Assembly: GCA_026874595.1 (NCBI GenBank)
Contig: CM049308.1
Coordinates: forward strand, 50,474,624 to 50,538,623
Reading direction: 5' to 3'
Length of the DNA stretch: 64,000 bases
From: Sipunculus nudus
Taxonomy: Eukaryota > Annelida > Sipuncula > Golfingiida > Sipunculidae
Shown here: one piece after another, positions 11,409 through 23,900 of the stretch
How positions within the stretch are numbered: the stretch's first letter is position 1
Layout of the letters: every line of letters begins with the position of its first letter
Made by a program: the position numbers and the translations under genes
The notes under the pieces: model-generated
Databases searched by the model: none
What the model was told of the DNA's origin: nothing
What the model saw: the letters and a program-made list of their open reading frames with translations, nothing else

Positions 11409-11903
11409 TCATTTGAAAACGTCATCTGCAGATTCACTTTCCTGCGACTCTTGTTGCTGCTCTACGATCTTTGGTTTTTCCCGATCCTTGTCGGGTTCAC
11501 TCCCAAGTGAGAAGTGACGTAACAGACGGCTGGCCAGGCCAACCTTATCACCTGATTGATGACGAGAGCGGTTGCTGTCACCAGATGTGTGACGTGACTT
11601 GTCACCTGACTGGTGGCGCATTTTATCTCCTGAAGCATGACGCGACTTCTCCCCCGAGGAATGCCTGGAACGAGACGATCCGGTGGAGGACAGGCGGCGC
11701 TGACGGAACTTGGGGTGACGACAAACAATGACGGGACAGTGTGCATGATGAACAACATAATCACTAACACTCCCCATGATGGTTCGCCGTATTTTACCCA
11801 GGCCCCGTGTTCCACAGATTATCATCGCTGCATTCTCTTCTTCAGCCACTCTGCAGATTACTTCACCCGGTTTACCACTGGCAGTTCGAAGCATCCCCAC
11901 CAA
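11409..11903 (-). CDS. Universal stress protein exon 4: ATP-binding half and repetitive tail
   Basis: Acceptor TTCTTTTTAG, then 164 codons and a stop. Residues 1-62 of the exon finish the Usp domain (LVGMLRTASGKPGEVICRVAEE..., GTRGLGKIRRTIMGS, VVHHAHCPVIVCR). The remaining roughly 100 residues lie outside the family domain. They contain five copies of an (S/M)RHxSGDK-like unit (11544-11669), then a hydrophobic/basic patch (VGLASRLLRHFSLGS) and a charged Gln/Glu/Ser-rich end. The RHxS units resemble sites for basophilic Ser/Thr kinases; this is inference. Overlapping frames on the other strand are shadows. Confidence 0.95.
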   Translation of the reverse strand: MVGMLRTASGKPGEVICRVAEEENAAMIICGTRGLGKIRRTIMGSVSDYVVHHAHCPVIVCRHPKFRQRRLSSTGSSRSRHSSGEKSRHASGDKMRHQSGDKSRHTSGDSNRSRHQSGDKVGLASRLLRHFSLGSEPDKDREKPKIVEQQQESQESESADDVFK

Positions 11904-14900
11904 CTAAAAAGAAATTTAAATAAAATATACAAAATATCAAGAATAGGAATGGATGACTATAATACAACAAAACAGCATCTTCTGACAGCTCATATGACAT
12001 CATCAAATTCACGAGTTCTCCAGGTAGCCCTTCCTTAGATGTAATTACTCTGACACTGATGTGTGGAATTTAGGGTGTGGTGAGTTAGGGGTGGGGTGCC
12101 AGTTACAGTCAGAGGGTACCTTGCTTGCATTTTGGGTGGTGAACTAGTTACAGTCTGGGGGTAACTTGCTTGCATTTTGGGTGATGAACCAGTTACAGTC
12201 TGGGGGTAACTTGCTTGCATTTTGGTGGTGAACCAATTACAGTCTGGGGGTAACTTGCTTGCATTTTGGGTGGTGAACCAGTTACAGTCTGGGGGTAACT
12301 TGCTTGCATTTTGGGTGGTGAACCAGTTACAGTCTGGGGGTAACTTGCTTGCATTTTGGGTGGTAAACCAGTTACAGTCTGGGGTAACTTGCTTGCATTT
12401 TGGGTGTGAATCAGTTACAGTCTGAGGGTAACTTGCTTGCATTTTGGGTGGTGAACCAGTTATGGTCAGGGGGGTACCTTGCTTGCATTTTGGGTGGTGA
12501 ACCAGTTACAGTCTGGGGGTAACTTGCTTGCATTTTGGGCAGTGAACCAGTTACAGTCTGGGGGTAACTTGCTTGCATTTTGGGTGGTGAGCTAGTTACA
12601 GTCTAAAGGTAGTGGGTACCTTGCTTGCACTTTGGGTGGTGAACCAGTTACAGTCTGGGGGTACCTTGCTTGCATTTTAGGGGGATGAACCATTTACAGG
12701 GAGCACATTGATAAGGCAATCTTAGTTTCATGTGATCATGCATTTGAACATATGAAGTGCAACATCTGTTCAATGCACTCTTGTATTAGGAATCCATGTT
12801 CAACAAACCCCACTTAGTAATACAGTGCCCCTTGCATCCTTAATTTTATTTATAGATGTTGCAGCCTACTGTTAAATAACCTTTGGTGTCCTGAGTTTCT
12901 TTAGGTGTGAAAGTCCCTTGCCCTGCTTCATAAAGCCAGTAACTTACCCAAAATGTTTAGTTTTTGTTTGATGTGTATAAACCCTGTTCTATGGAACCAT
13001 TTAATTTCCCCATTAACTTATTAGTCTAGAGGTGAAGACACTTTGTTTTAGCAGGAAATCAACTTACTCCTTGCATCTTGAGTCGTGCTTTGAGGCTTTC
13101 CTCTAACTCTTTTGTCTTGCCCTCCTCCTCTTTCCACATGCTCGCCAGTACACCTGGTGACATATGCATGTTCCCTGAAAGCACAACAAAAATCCCATAG
13201 ACACATCTACACACTGGTGGTTTTTTGTTGGTATTTCTTCAACTTTTAAACATAAACTAAAATACTGTTTTGTGTTTTCTTTCAGATTTGCTATATGCAA
13301 GTAAAAATAATTGAAGAGGCTGCTTAGAGGGCTTTGCACTCGCAACACAAATATAACCTAGTGTTCTGCTCTCATGACACATGATAGATCCACTTGGATA
13401 TATCTACCTGTCCTAATTGTATGAAAGTTGTAAACTGGCCAAATAATGTGTGGTCTAAAATGCCTGTTTTGTCCTACCATGTTTGTTGTTTTCCCAAGCA
13501 CATACTAACCTAGTATGAAAATGATGAAATAGCAGTTAACAAGGGACCCATGGGTAAAGGCGCTCAGCTGAATGTGACAGATATAATTGAATCACCATTG
13601 TTGTATGTAGGTCTGTAAGATTTCATTTTGACAGATGTATTTTTTTGTTCTTGAGGTTCAAAATGGAAATGCATTAGAGCCTTAGAAAAACTTCAATAAC
13701 TTGAATATTTTTAAGCTTAATTTCAGAATTAAACAGATTAAATCTATATATGTACTGACTGTGAAAAGTAAATTAAATGTTCTTACATGAAAGAAACATG
13801 CCATGGTAAAACTTTGGCAAACTTAAGGTACCAAATTTATATTTTTGCTAATATTTAAACAAATTTAACAGATTTTGATCTAATTTTTAGTATACAATTA
13901 AATTTTGATTAACTAAAGTTGTATTACTGAAAAAAAAATCCCTTGGTTGAACATTTTTGGTCTTAAGTGACCAAATATCTTTCCTGATTTTTTACAAAGT
14001 CCATTATGTTTGGGCCCATAACTCTTTATAAATTATATAATACTGACTTAATTTCTGGCATGTACATAGGAACTATAAAGAGGATTATTTATGGTAAATA
14101 TAAAGAAAACCTGATGAGTGGTTTTGATATTAGGCAGTCCTGAAGTATGAAAATTGATTTTTTTTTAATAAAAAATTGAGGTTTTTCCTTAATACCTCGA
14201 AGGAATGAACTCCTATTGACTCAATTTTTGGCATGGTAGGAGTTTTTAGGGACAGCTTACTGTAAGCTGAATTTCAGATTTGTAGGTCCAATGGTGTCAA
14301 ATAGTGCCAGTCTTATGGATGGACAGACAGACGACAGACAATGGACCTCGATAATAGCTCAGATGACTTGTATTCAGCTGAGCTAAAACTGGTGAAGTTC
14401 ATGGTAAATGCCAACAATCCTGTCTTATACCCAGTACTTTTTTTAGCATACAAGTTTCAAAGTCACGACAAATATGTAAGATACATTCTTTTCTAGCAGG
14501 AGTTAAATAAAACATGTGACCCATGGGTCATGACGCTGAGCTGACTGGGAGGAGATTTGCAAAAGGAAATTTTATCATCTGAAAGGTAGTACATTCCCAT
14601 TCAACTGAAGCATCAAACAGATTTAACCAACAGGCCAAGATTGTGTCTGTATTTATATATCTCAAAAATAGAGAAAAAATGCGTAAACTTTAAAAAAAAT
14701 ACAGGTAGCTCCACCAGTCTGCACTTAATGGTCAATATCCATGCAAAGAATCATAGTGATCTCTGCATTAGTTGTTCAGATACTTCAGCTTTTGTATCAA
14801 ATTTTCCATTATTCTGAGGGATACTTCGGAGTCCTATAGCTTGAAGGGTATGGGTAACAGAGACCTAATTTCAGGTTTCAACAGACACTTTTCATGGGCC

Positions 14901-17900
14901 TCCTTGCATCACAATAATGAAGATTCTAGGTCCAGTTGTCACAATTTGTGCCACGTTAACAGATGACAGCATCCTTAAAGGTCTAAAAAATAATGAAAAA
15001 AAATCGTAAAAAATAAACAAGGGACCTATGGGTCACTGTGCTCAGCTGACGTTAACCTTGAAGGTAAAAATCTAAAATAATATCAAATGGAGATAAAGTG
15101 TAAGAGGAAGAGGTAATAAAGGCCATGGTTGGTTTATATGATTGGTTTGTATTGATGAGCAAGAAATTGTTGCAAAAAATATTTTGTGACCTGACCACGT
15201 GTTTCCTAATGTTGAAACTAAAGCATGTGAGCAGTTTGTGAACAAATGATCTGTACTATTACCATGATCATTAGTTGGTTTTTTGATTAACTGTTGACAT
15301 TTCAGTAGTTTACACATTTGTTCAATTGAATCTATTTTTTTGTATAATATATATTATTAAATATATATGTATTTTTTTTATGAAATGTATACAGTTGAAA
15401 TAGTGCTAATATACAACATAAAACAGGGCAAACAAAGCCTGATCTCAAATTCTGCTGAGGCAGGAAAATAATGAACAAATGTTTGTATTAAATCCTCATT
15501 TTTTTATCACATCAATTATTTTCTAATTTAAGTTTATATTTCTATACATTTACAATTAAACATATATATCTGAATATAAAAGTTGATTCATAATTCTCAA
15601 TTGCATCATCATAAATCTCAATCTTGTCAGATAACACCACATCATGCATACAAATGTTTATTTATTTTTTACCACAAAAATATATCTTTTAAATTTGCAA
15701 AACAATAAATATCTAAAAATAATACTTGATTTAGATTTCACAATTTTTAATTGTGTCTTTATTTATCCATAATGTGCTTCATATATAATAATAATATAAG
15801 CATACTGATGGGTTCAATTATATTTGTTAAAATCATTTAAAAGAAAATTGATTTCTTTAAAAATGCTACATTACACAACATTGCATCTTCTTGATTACAC
15901 CTTGAATTATTTTTTCAAGGAAAGTTTTTGCATATCGGAGTGGAAACAGAGAATAACTGTACACCTGTCACAGCAGGGGATCTCCCCCAGTGACTGTAAC
16001 AAATCAGAAACCCTGGCATAGCTGACTTCCAGTGACCTGGAGTGGGACCCTGCATCTGTAATCAAAGCAAGTGACTACAGGAAAAAAATCAATAACTAGC
16101 TTAATTTTCAAGCTTTTATTTTCAAATTTCAGATTTAGACAAACTAAATATTTATGTTTACATGCTGTGAAAATTAAATCAATGGTGCTTACAGGAAAAA
16201 AACGTGCCATGGTCAAAGTTGGGCAAAATTTAAGGTACTGATTTTTTTTTATGCTAATAACTTAAAAAATTTACAAAATTCAGATCTAATTTTTGGTAAA
16301 CAATTGAATCTTAATTAAACATAGTTATATACTTGAGAAATTTTCAATATTTTTCATGTTAAGTGAGTCATTATTTTTCCTGATTTTTTACAAAGTCCAT
16401 TATGTTTGGGCCCATAACTTAAAGAATTTATACTTTACAGACTTAATTTCTGGCATGTACATAGGAACTATATAGAGCAATATTTATGGTAAATATGAGG
16501 AAAAACAGATGAGTGGTTTTGATATTAGGCAGTCCTGAAGTGTGAAAATAGGATTTTAATAAAAAATTGAGGTTTTTCCTTAATTTCTCAAAGGAACGAA
16601 GTCGCAAACACCCAGTTTTCGGCTTGGTAGGAGATCTTGGGGACATCTAACATTATGCTGAATTTTGGATTCCTAGGTCTTACGGTTTCAAAACGTGCCA
16701 CATCTACGGACGGACGGACAGACAGACGGATGGACGACGGACAATGGACCACGACTATAGCTCAGATGACTTATAGTCAGCTGAGCTAAAAAACACAGGT
16801 GGCGCCACCAGTCTTCAGAAACTGTTGTAACATCTCATGATCAATATGTATGCCAAAAATCATGACCATCAGTGATGTAGTTAATGAGATATTGAAGTTT
16901 TTGTATGAAATTTTTTACTATTCTGGGGGGTACTTTGGGGCCCCATAGCTCAAAGGATATGGGTAACAGAGACCTAATTTCTGGTTTCCATGGAGACTTT
17001 TCATAGATCTCTCACTGTGTCAAGAATGAAGATTCTAGGTCCAGTCTATACGATTTGTGGGGATCTTGGGGACATCTAACATTATGCTGAATTTTGGATT
17101 CCTAGGTCTTACGGTTTCAAAACGTGCCACATCTACGGACGGACGGACAGACAGACGGATGGACGACGGACAATGGACCACGACTATAGCTCAGATGACT
17201 TATAGTCAGCTGAGCTAAAAAACACAGGTGGCGCCACCAGTCTTCAGAAACTGTTGTAACATCTCATGATCAATATGTATGCCAAAAATCATGACCATCA
17301 GTGATGTAGTTAATGAGATATTGAAGTTTTTGTATGAAATTTTTTACTATTCTGGGGGGTACTTTGGGGCCCCATAGCTCAAAGGATATGGGTAACAGAG
17401 ACCTAATTTCTGGTTTCCATGGAGACTTTTCATAGATCTCCCTCTGTGTCAAGAATGAAGATTCTAGGTCCAGTCTATACGATTTGTGCCCTGTTCACAG
17501 ATGTTCACATTTTTAAAGGTCTCAACAATAAAGAAAACAATTCGTAAAAAATCGAAAAATTACAGGTGGCGCCACCAGTCTGCAGAAACTGATGAAACAT
17601 CTCATGATCAATATGTATGCCAAAAATCATTACCATCAGTGATGAAGTTAATGAAATATTGAAGTTTTTGTATGAAATTTTTGACTATTCTGGGAGGGTA
17701 CTTTGGGGCCCCATAGCTCAAAGGATATGGGTAACAGAGACCCAATTTCTGGTTTCCATGGAGACTTTTCATAGGTCTCTCACTGTGTCAAGAATGAAGA
17801 TTCTAGTCCCAGTCTTTATGATTTGTGCCCTGTTAACAGATGTTCACATTGTTTTCATGTTCTGCTACAGTGTTCATGGGCGCCTGTGATATTTAATCAA

Positions 17901-20900
17901 TCAATACTACCAAACAGACATTTTAATCACACCATGGTTTGCTGTCAAGTTCTTTACAGTGTCCCTACATAAAAGAGGCCTATGTCTTTGTTTGGATAAA
18001 AATCAAGGGTCTTGTACAGTTTGTTTCTTTATAAATCCTATAGATAAGTGTCAACTGATGTTTTGGACATTGCAGCCTTGTTGTATAACAGGAGGTAAAG
18101 CAGTTTTCCACTTAGGCAGCTGGTTTTGTGTAGCAGGGCTCATCGATGAGGAATCCTGGCTGGTAGATCTATCAACTTGTCTGGTGCTGACTGCATGCAA
18201 CCTTATGATAAATATATAACAGATCTTCTTTAAATCAAGGGGACTGTGAAAACACTTGGAAAATGACTTTGATGATATGAAGATAGCAAAAACCCATACA
18301 AACTTGGCAGCACAAAGACTACTTTTAGCCTCTTATTCAATGCATCATTTGGTAACTGAGAGTAGGCAAGTCATATACACAAGCCATGTAGGAGTTTTTA
18401 TAATAATTAGACTTGTTTATACCCATTATAGGACACTTTCATCATCCCTGCATTTCTTTTGGACTCTGACAAACTGATTCACCAGCCACATCCCTTGAAT
18501 GGCACACGCAACTGATACCATGATTCCTGCATGGGACTAATGTAGACCAGCTGACATCATCTCACAGGGTTTCAGGTGCTTCCACTACTAACATTCATAA
18601 ACTGTAAGTGACTCAGATTTATATCCTGACCTGCTGAAACAAGGCTGATCAAAGTGTTACCAGGATAAATCATGGACTTTTTCTCATTCTGATAGTTCTA
18701 AATTGATCTGAATAGCAATCTCACCACACATACATACATCCCAGAACAGTAGGAGCAGTCTGGCAACAGGATGAAATATTAGATTTCTACATGTCATGAC
18801 AGAAATATACTGTATTCTCAGATAATAAATCATTTTTACAAGATATGGTGACGATTTCCTTCAATGGAATAATTGACTGAGTAACGATACCTCATCCATT
18901 CAGTTATAGCTCATGTAACATTAACTCTGTAAAAAAAAGTGTTTAAACACTGATGGGTGGCTGAAAGCAGAAGGATGCCTGTAAGTAGAACTGCCTAGGT
19001 ATGAGCTTTATGTAATGGACAAAATAGCTGAAGAGACCGATAAAGATAATTTTGAAGTAGCATGCCCCTATTTGTGAGAAATTAAAAGCTCTACAGGTAA
19101 ACTAAAACAACAAAAGCTAACCTGGTCCTTGAAACCAGGTTCCAGAGTAGCCCAGTATTGTTCAAGCCAAAGTTAACTAAAACAAACCTCACGGATTGAT
19201 CACAAATGTCCTTATCTCAAGATAAGCATCTACCCAGCTACTTCAGGTATACTTGGCATTTCCTTGAGCACTGGCTGAACAATCTAGGCCTGATGACCTA
19301 CTCTCATGTTTTGCTCTAGTTGTAACAAAACCTAGTAGTCCCGGTTACAAAGCCCTGAGATGTATCTTTTGGTATGTCCATTCACAATTGCACAAACCTG
19401 TAGCAGTTATACCATATTGATATAAGGTTACTGTAACAGTTAAACCATAGTGATACAAGGTTACTGTAACAATTAACCATAGTGATATAAGGTTACTGTA
19501 GGAGTTATACCATAGTGATATTGGGTAACTGTAGCAGTTATACCACAGTGATACAAGGTTACTGTAACAGTTATATACCATAGTGATACAAGGTTTCCCT
19601 AACAGTTAAACCATAGTGATACAAAGTTACTTGAACAGTTAAACCATAGTGATATAAGGTTACTGTAACAGTTATACCATAGTGATACAAGGTTACTGTA
19701 ACAGTTAAACCATAGTGATATAAAGTTACTGTAGCAGTTTTACCATAGTGATACAAGGTTACTGTAGCAGTTATACCATAGTGATACAAAGGTACTGTAA
19801 CAGTTAAACCATAGTGATATAAGGTTACTGTAACAGTTATACCATAGTGATACAAGGTTACTGTAACAGTTAAACCATAGTGATATAAAGTTACTGTAGC
19901 AGTTTTACCATAGTGATACAAGGTTACTGTAGCAGTTATACCATAGTGATACAAAGGTACTGTAACAGTTAAACCATAGTGATATAAGGTTACTGTAACA
20001 GTTATACCATAGTGATACAAGGTTACTGTAACAGTTAAACCATAGTGATATAAAGTTACTGTAGCAGTTTTACCATAGTGATACAAGGTTACTGTAGCAG
20101 TTATACCATAGTGATACAAAGGTTCTGTAACAGTTAAACCATAGTGATATAAGGTTACTGTAACAGTTATACTATAGTGATACAAGGTTACTGTATCAGT
20201 TAAACCATAGTGATATAAGGTTACTGTAGAAGATATACCATAGTGATATTAGGTTACTGTAGCAGTTTTACCATAATGATACAAGGTTACTGTAACAGTT
20301 AAACCATAGTAATATAAGGTTACTGTAGCAGTTATACCATAGTGATGTAAGATAACTGTAGAAGCTATACCATAGTGATACAAGGTTACTGTTGCAGTTA
20401 TACCATACTGATATAAGGTTACTGTAACAGTTATACCATAGTGATGTAAGATAACTGTAGAAGCGATACCATAGTGATACAAGGTTACTGTTGCAGTTAT
20501 ACCATACTGATATAAGGTTACTGTAACAGTTATACCATAGTGATACAAGGTTACTGTAACAGTTATACCATAGTAATTTAAGGTTACTGTTGCAGTTATA
20601 CCATATTGATACAAGGTTACTGTAACAATTATACCATAGTGATACAAGGTTACTGTAACAGTTAAACCAGAGAAATTTAAGGTTACTGTAACAGTTATAC
20701 CATAGTGATACAAGGTTACTGTAACAGTTATACAAGGTTGCTGTAACAGTTAAACCATAGTAATTTCAGGTTACTGTAGCAGTTATACCATAGTAATACA
20801 AGGTTACTGTAACAGTTAAACCATAGTAATATAAGGTTACTGTAACAGTTATACCATAGTGATGTAAGATAACTGGATTATTCATGAGGAAATGAACAGA

Positions 20901-23900
20901 TGTTTTCAGTTTCAGTGAATCAATGAGCTGTTATGGCTGCCTTGGCCAGAGATTTAGTTTACTGGTACTGTGTGAGCTCTTGCAATGTCAGCTGAAAGAC
21001 AAATTTTACATAAACATATACAGCTACGAATGCTTGAGTAATGCAGTTTCTAAACAATGAATGCCCATAAGGTTTCATCATGACTGCAGGGTATGGAGGG
21101 TGGTCAATTCACTTCAATAATAACAAGTGTTTATTATCTGCATCACTGAAGTTTAGAAAATACTGTACAGAAAATAAGGTCTTTTTGAACTTTGTTCCGC
21201 CAAGCTAAAAATTGGTGTGTAAGACTATGGGGAGTTAAACAACAACTCTGCTTTGTTCTACACATAACTGTGACACGAAGAGCTCAGTTGCAGTAGCGAC
21301 ACTCAGGACAGCTCCTTAACATATGGCATCTGGGCTTGGAGGCAAATAAAATTATCACTATGAACACTATAAATAGTACCTTCCAATGTAGTTTTGACAC
21401 AGGTAGCTTTAAAGCAAACAAACTGGCTGTTTTTTCTTCTACTATTTTTTTAATGGGCTCTTTTACTTTTTTCTGATATGGTGAGAAATCATGGTTCCCC
21501 CCCCCCCCTCTCTCAATCCTGCACGACCAAACTTACTCCCAGTGTCCTTTAATAACACTGATATATGCAGATAGTAAACATAAAGCTGCACAGCCTCATA
21601 TGCCACCATGGGCATGAAGAGGATAGGTAGGTAGGAAAACATAAAGCATGCAGGGGGCATGGACAACAAAATAAGGGCAACAAAAATAACACTGATAATC
21701 TTAATCTCATACTAAATATAGAACAGCTGATCCAAATACTGTTGTACTTATAAATATCTGGCTAAAATGGAATGCTCTGACAAATACGCTAATATCAGTG
21801 ACAGTAAGTGCAGACCTACACACACTGCAACAATACATGTGCAAAAACAGGTCCAAAACCCTCACAGTACAAAGTTACAATGTTAAGTACTCAGATTATT
21901 CAAAATAAAATGAACAGATAAAATTTAACTTATACAGGGATAATTAGGTTGAGAATACAAGTAGTCTTGTGCAAAATACCAACCATAATAATGACTGTGG
22001 ACTAGGGCAGTAGGCTGGTTACAAGACAAGGCCACATACTTAAGTATAAAAGTTACAATTAAACTAACCAAAGAGTATCAATTACTCTACATAATGTCTA
22101 TATGATTTCATACTCCTACCATCACTGCCAGTTTGTCACAGCAAGAGTCTGGCACTGAACATGTGTATACAATTACATTCATCCAAAACTACTAGTAGAC
22201 TTAATGTGAACTCGCCAAGCATAATATATCTACCAAATATATATTTATACATTGATCCAAGCTGCATTAAATGTCTTGCTGGTCTGATTAATATCAGACA
22301 TGCACAAAACCAGCAGAGTAACTCTGTACCTAGCAGATTGATGTTTTTTATTAAAGCTATGACTGAAGAGGTGAGGAAAATTTCAGCTGTTGTTATGTCC
22401 TTTTGTTTAAATAATGAGGCCTGTTTTGACACTAGCATATGGATTTTATGGAACAAGTCAAGTCTTATGAGTCTGTTAATTAAATATCACATATTCTTAC
22501 ATACCAGAGAAGCCACGAACCTCACAATATATAATTTTATATCAACAAAACAAACCCTTCTGCAAAAACAAAGCACTGCCTCAAATAAATACACTTACAC
22601 AAGCAGTACAAATCTGGACAGAGGAAAGAATATTAGTCAGAACTAGTGGTCTATCAGGTTGCTATACATGTCTCTTAGACCCCTCTCCACTGGTGAATAA
22701 AGTGCCCTGTCTAGGAGATAGGCATATAAAAAATGTATTCTGCAAGTCATGGCACTTAACTGATAGGCAAAACCACTAACTCTATGGATTCATAGTTCAT
22801 ACCAACAGGGAACTGACAGAAAGGCAACACTGATCTACACCACATAAACAGTTGCAGCATTTTATTAGTTGACCCCAATTACCACTGTAAAACATTCAAA
22901 TTTCATAACTGACAATTGGATAGGGTGGTGGAGGGGGGGGGGGGTTGTCTGGAAGTGGTAAAACTACAATATTTTTAACTTTAAATTGTATTTTAAGTTT
23001 CAGTGCATGTTAAATCCACTAAAATATCATGACACTCATAGATTATGGAGAAAATAACAAGGTTTCAATGGGTAGCTTCAGGGTGAGAATTACAGATTAA
23101 TGTGTCATTGTCATATTCTCATATGACCCGAGTGAAAAACAAATTTCTTATGAAATGATGCAACTCTAATCTGAAAATGTGTCTGAGCTGTGACCAAAGG
23201 TGTGCAGAACCTGAAAAAAGACAAACTGACTGGTTTTAAAGGGATTTCTGACTTCTAGGAATCATATCAAACTTCCTATGATATATATATTTCTACTATT
23301 TCAACCATGCATCAACTACCAGGATGCTACTTGTTCAACTAGTACTACTACTACTACTCGTTCAACAGGAGAAGAAAATAATAATAGGAGAGCCCAGAAA
23401 TCAATTTCTAATTCATCTAGAATTGAGCAAAATCAGGTAGAATGTCCCATGTGCAGCCATGAACGGATGAATTATAATCTATCCACCTTAGGCCAAAAAA
23501 AAAATAAGGTATGGTTCTCAGGCACTTTTTTTCAGAAATCGGTGCGGGCGGGCGGTATTTTATTTTTGACCTTTTTTTGAATGCTCCGATAAAATGTCAT
23601 ATGATCAGTGAAAAATATGAAAATAACAAATTTTTTTGCTTAACAGGTAAAGGCACTACATAAATTGTATTATTTATCTACTTGAAAGATAAAAATCAAA
23701 ATAAAAATTTTTGATGCGGGGGTTAAAAATTGACGCGGGCGGTGCCTGAGAACCACACCTTTTATTTTTTTTGGCCTTACGTTTTAAGTTTAAAATTTTC
23801 AGCATATGCAACAACCATATCTGGTCAGTGTGGTCATACATAAAATTTTCCCATCTAAAGTATAAACATACCTAATAGGTTTGTCAAAACACTGGCTGCA

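Noticed and set aside
12035-12442. Minus-strand frame with repeated QASYPQTVT units
   Set aside because: It is the 45-bp intronic minisatellite; frames are open on both strands and break where the unit loses a base.
19345-20735. Long minus-strand frames with a repeated LYHYGITVTVT pattern
   Set aside because: The 33-bp period is a multiple of three, so frames stay open by construction. Two frames are open at once, the array lies in an intron, and there is no non-repetitive coding context.
22136-22646. Two overlapping frames of 106 and 161 residues on opposite strands
   Set aside because: No recognisable motif, and AT-rich composition like the surrounding intron; probably chance.
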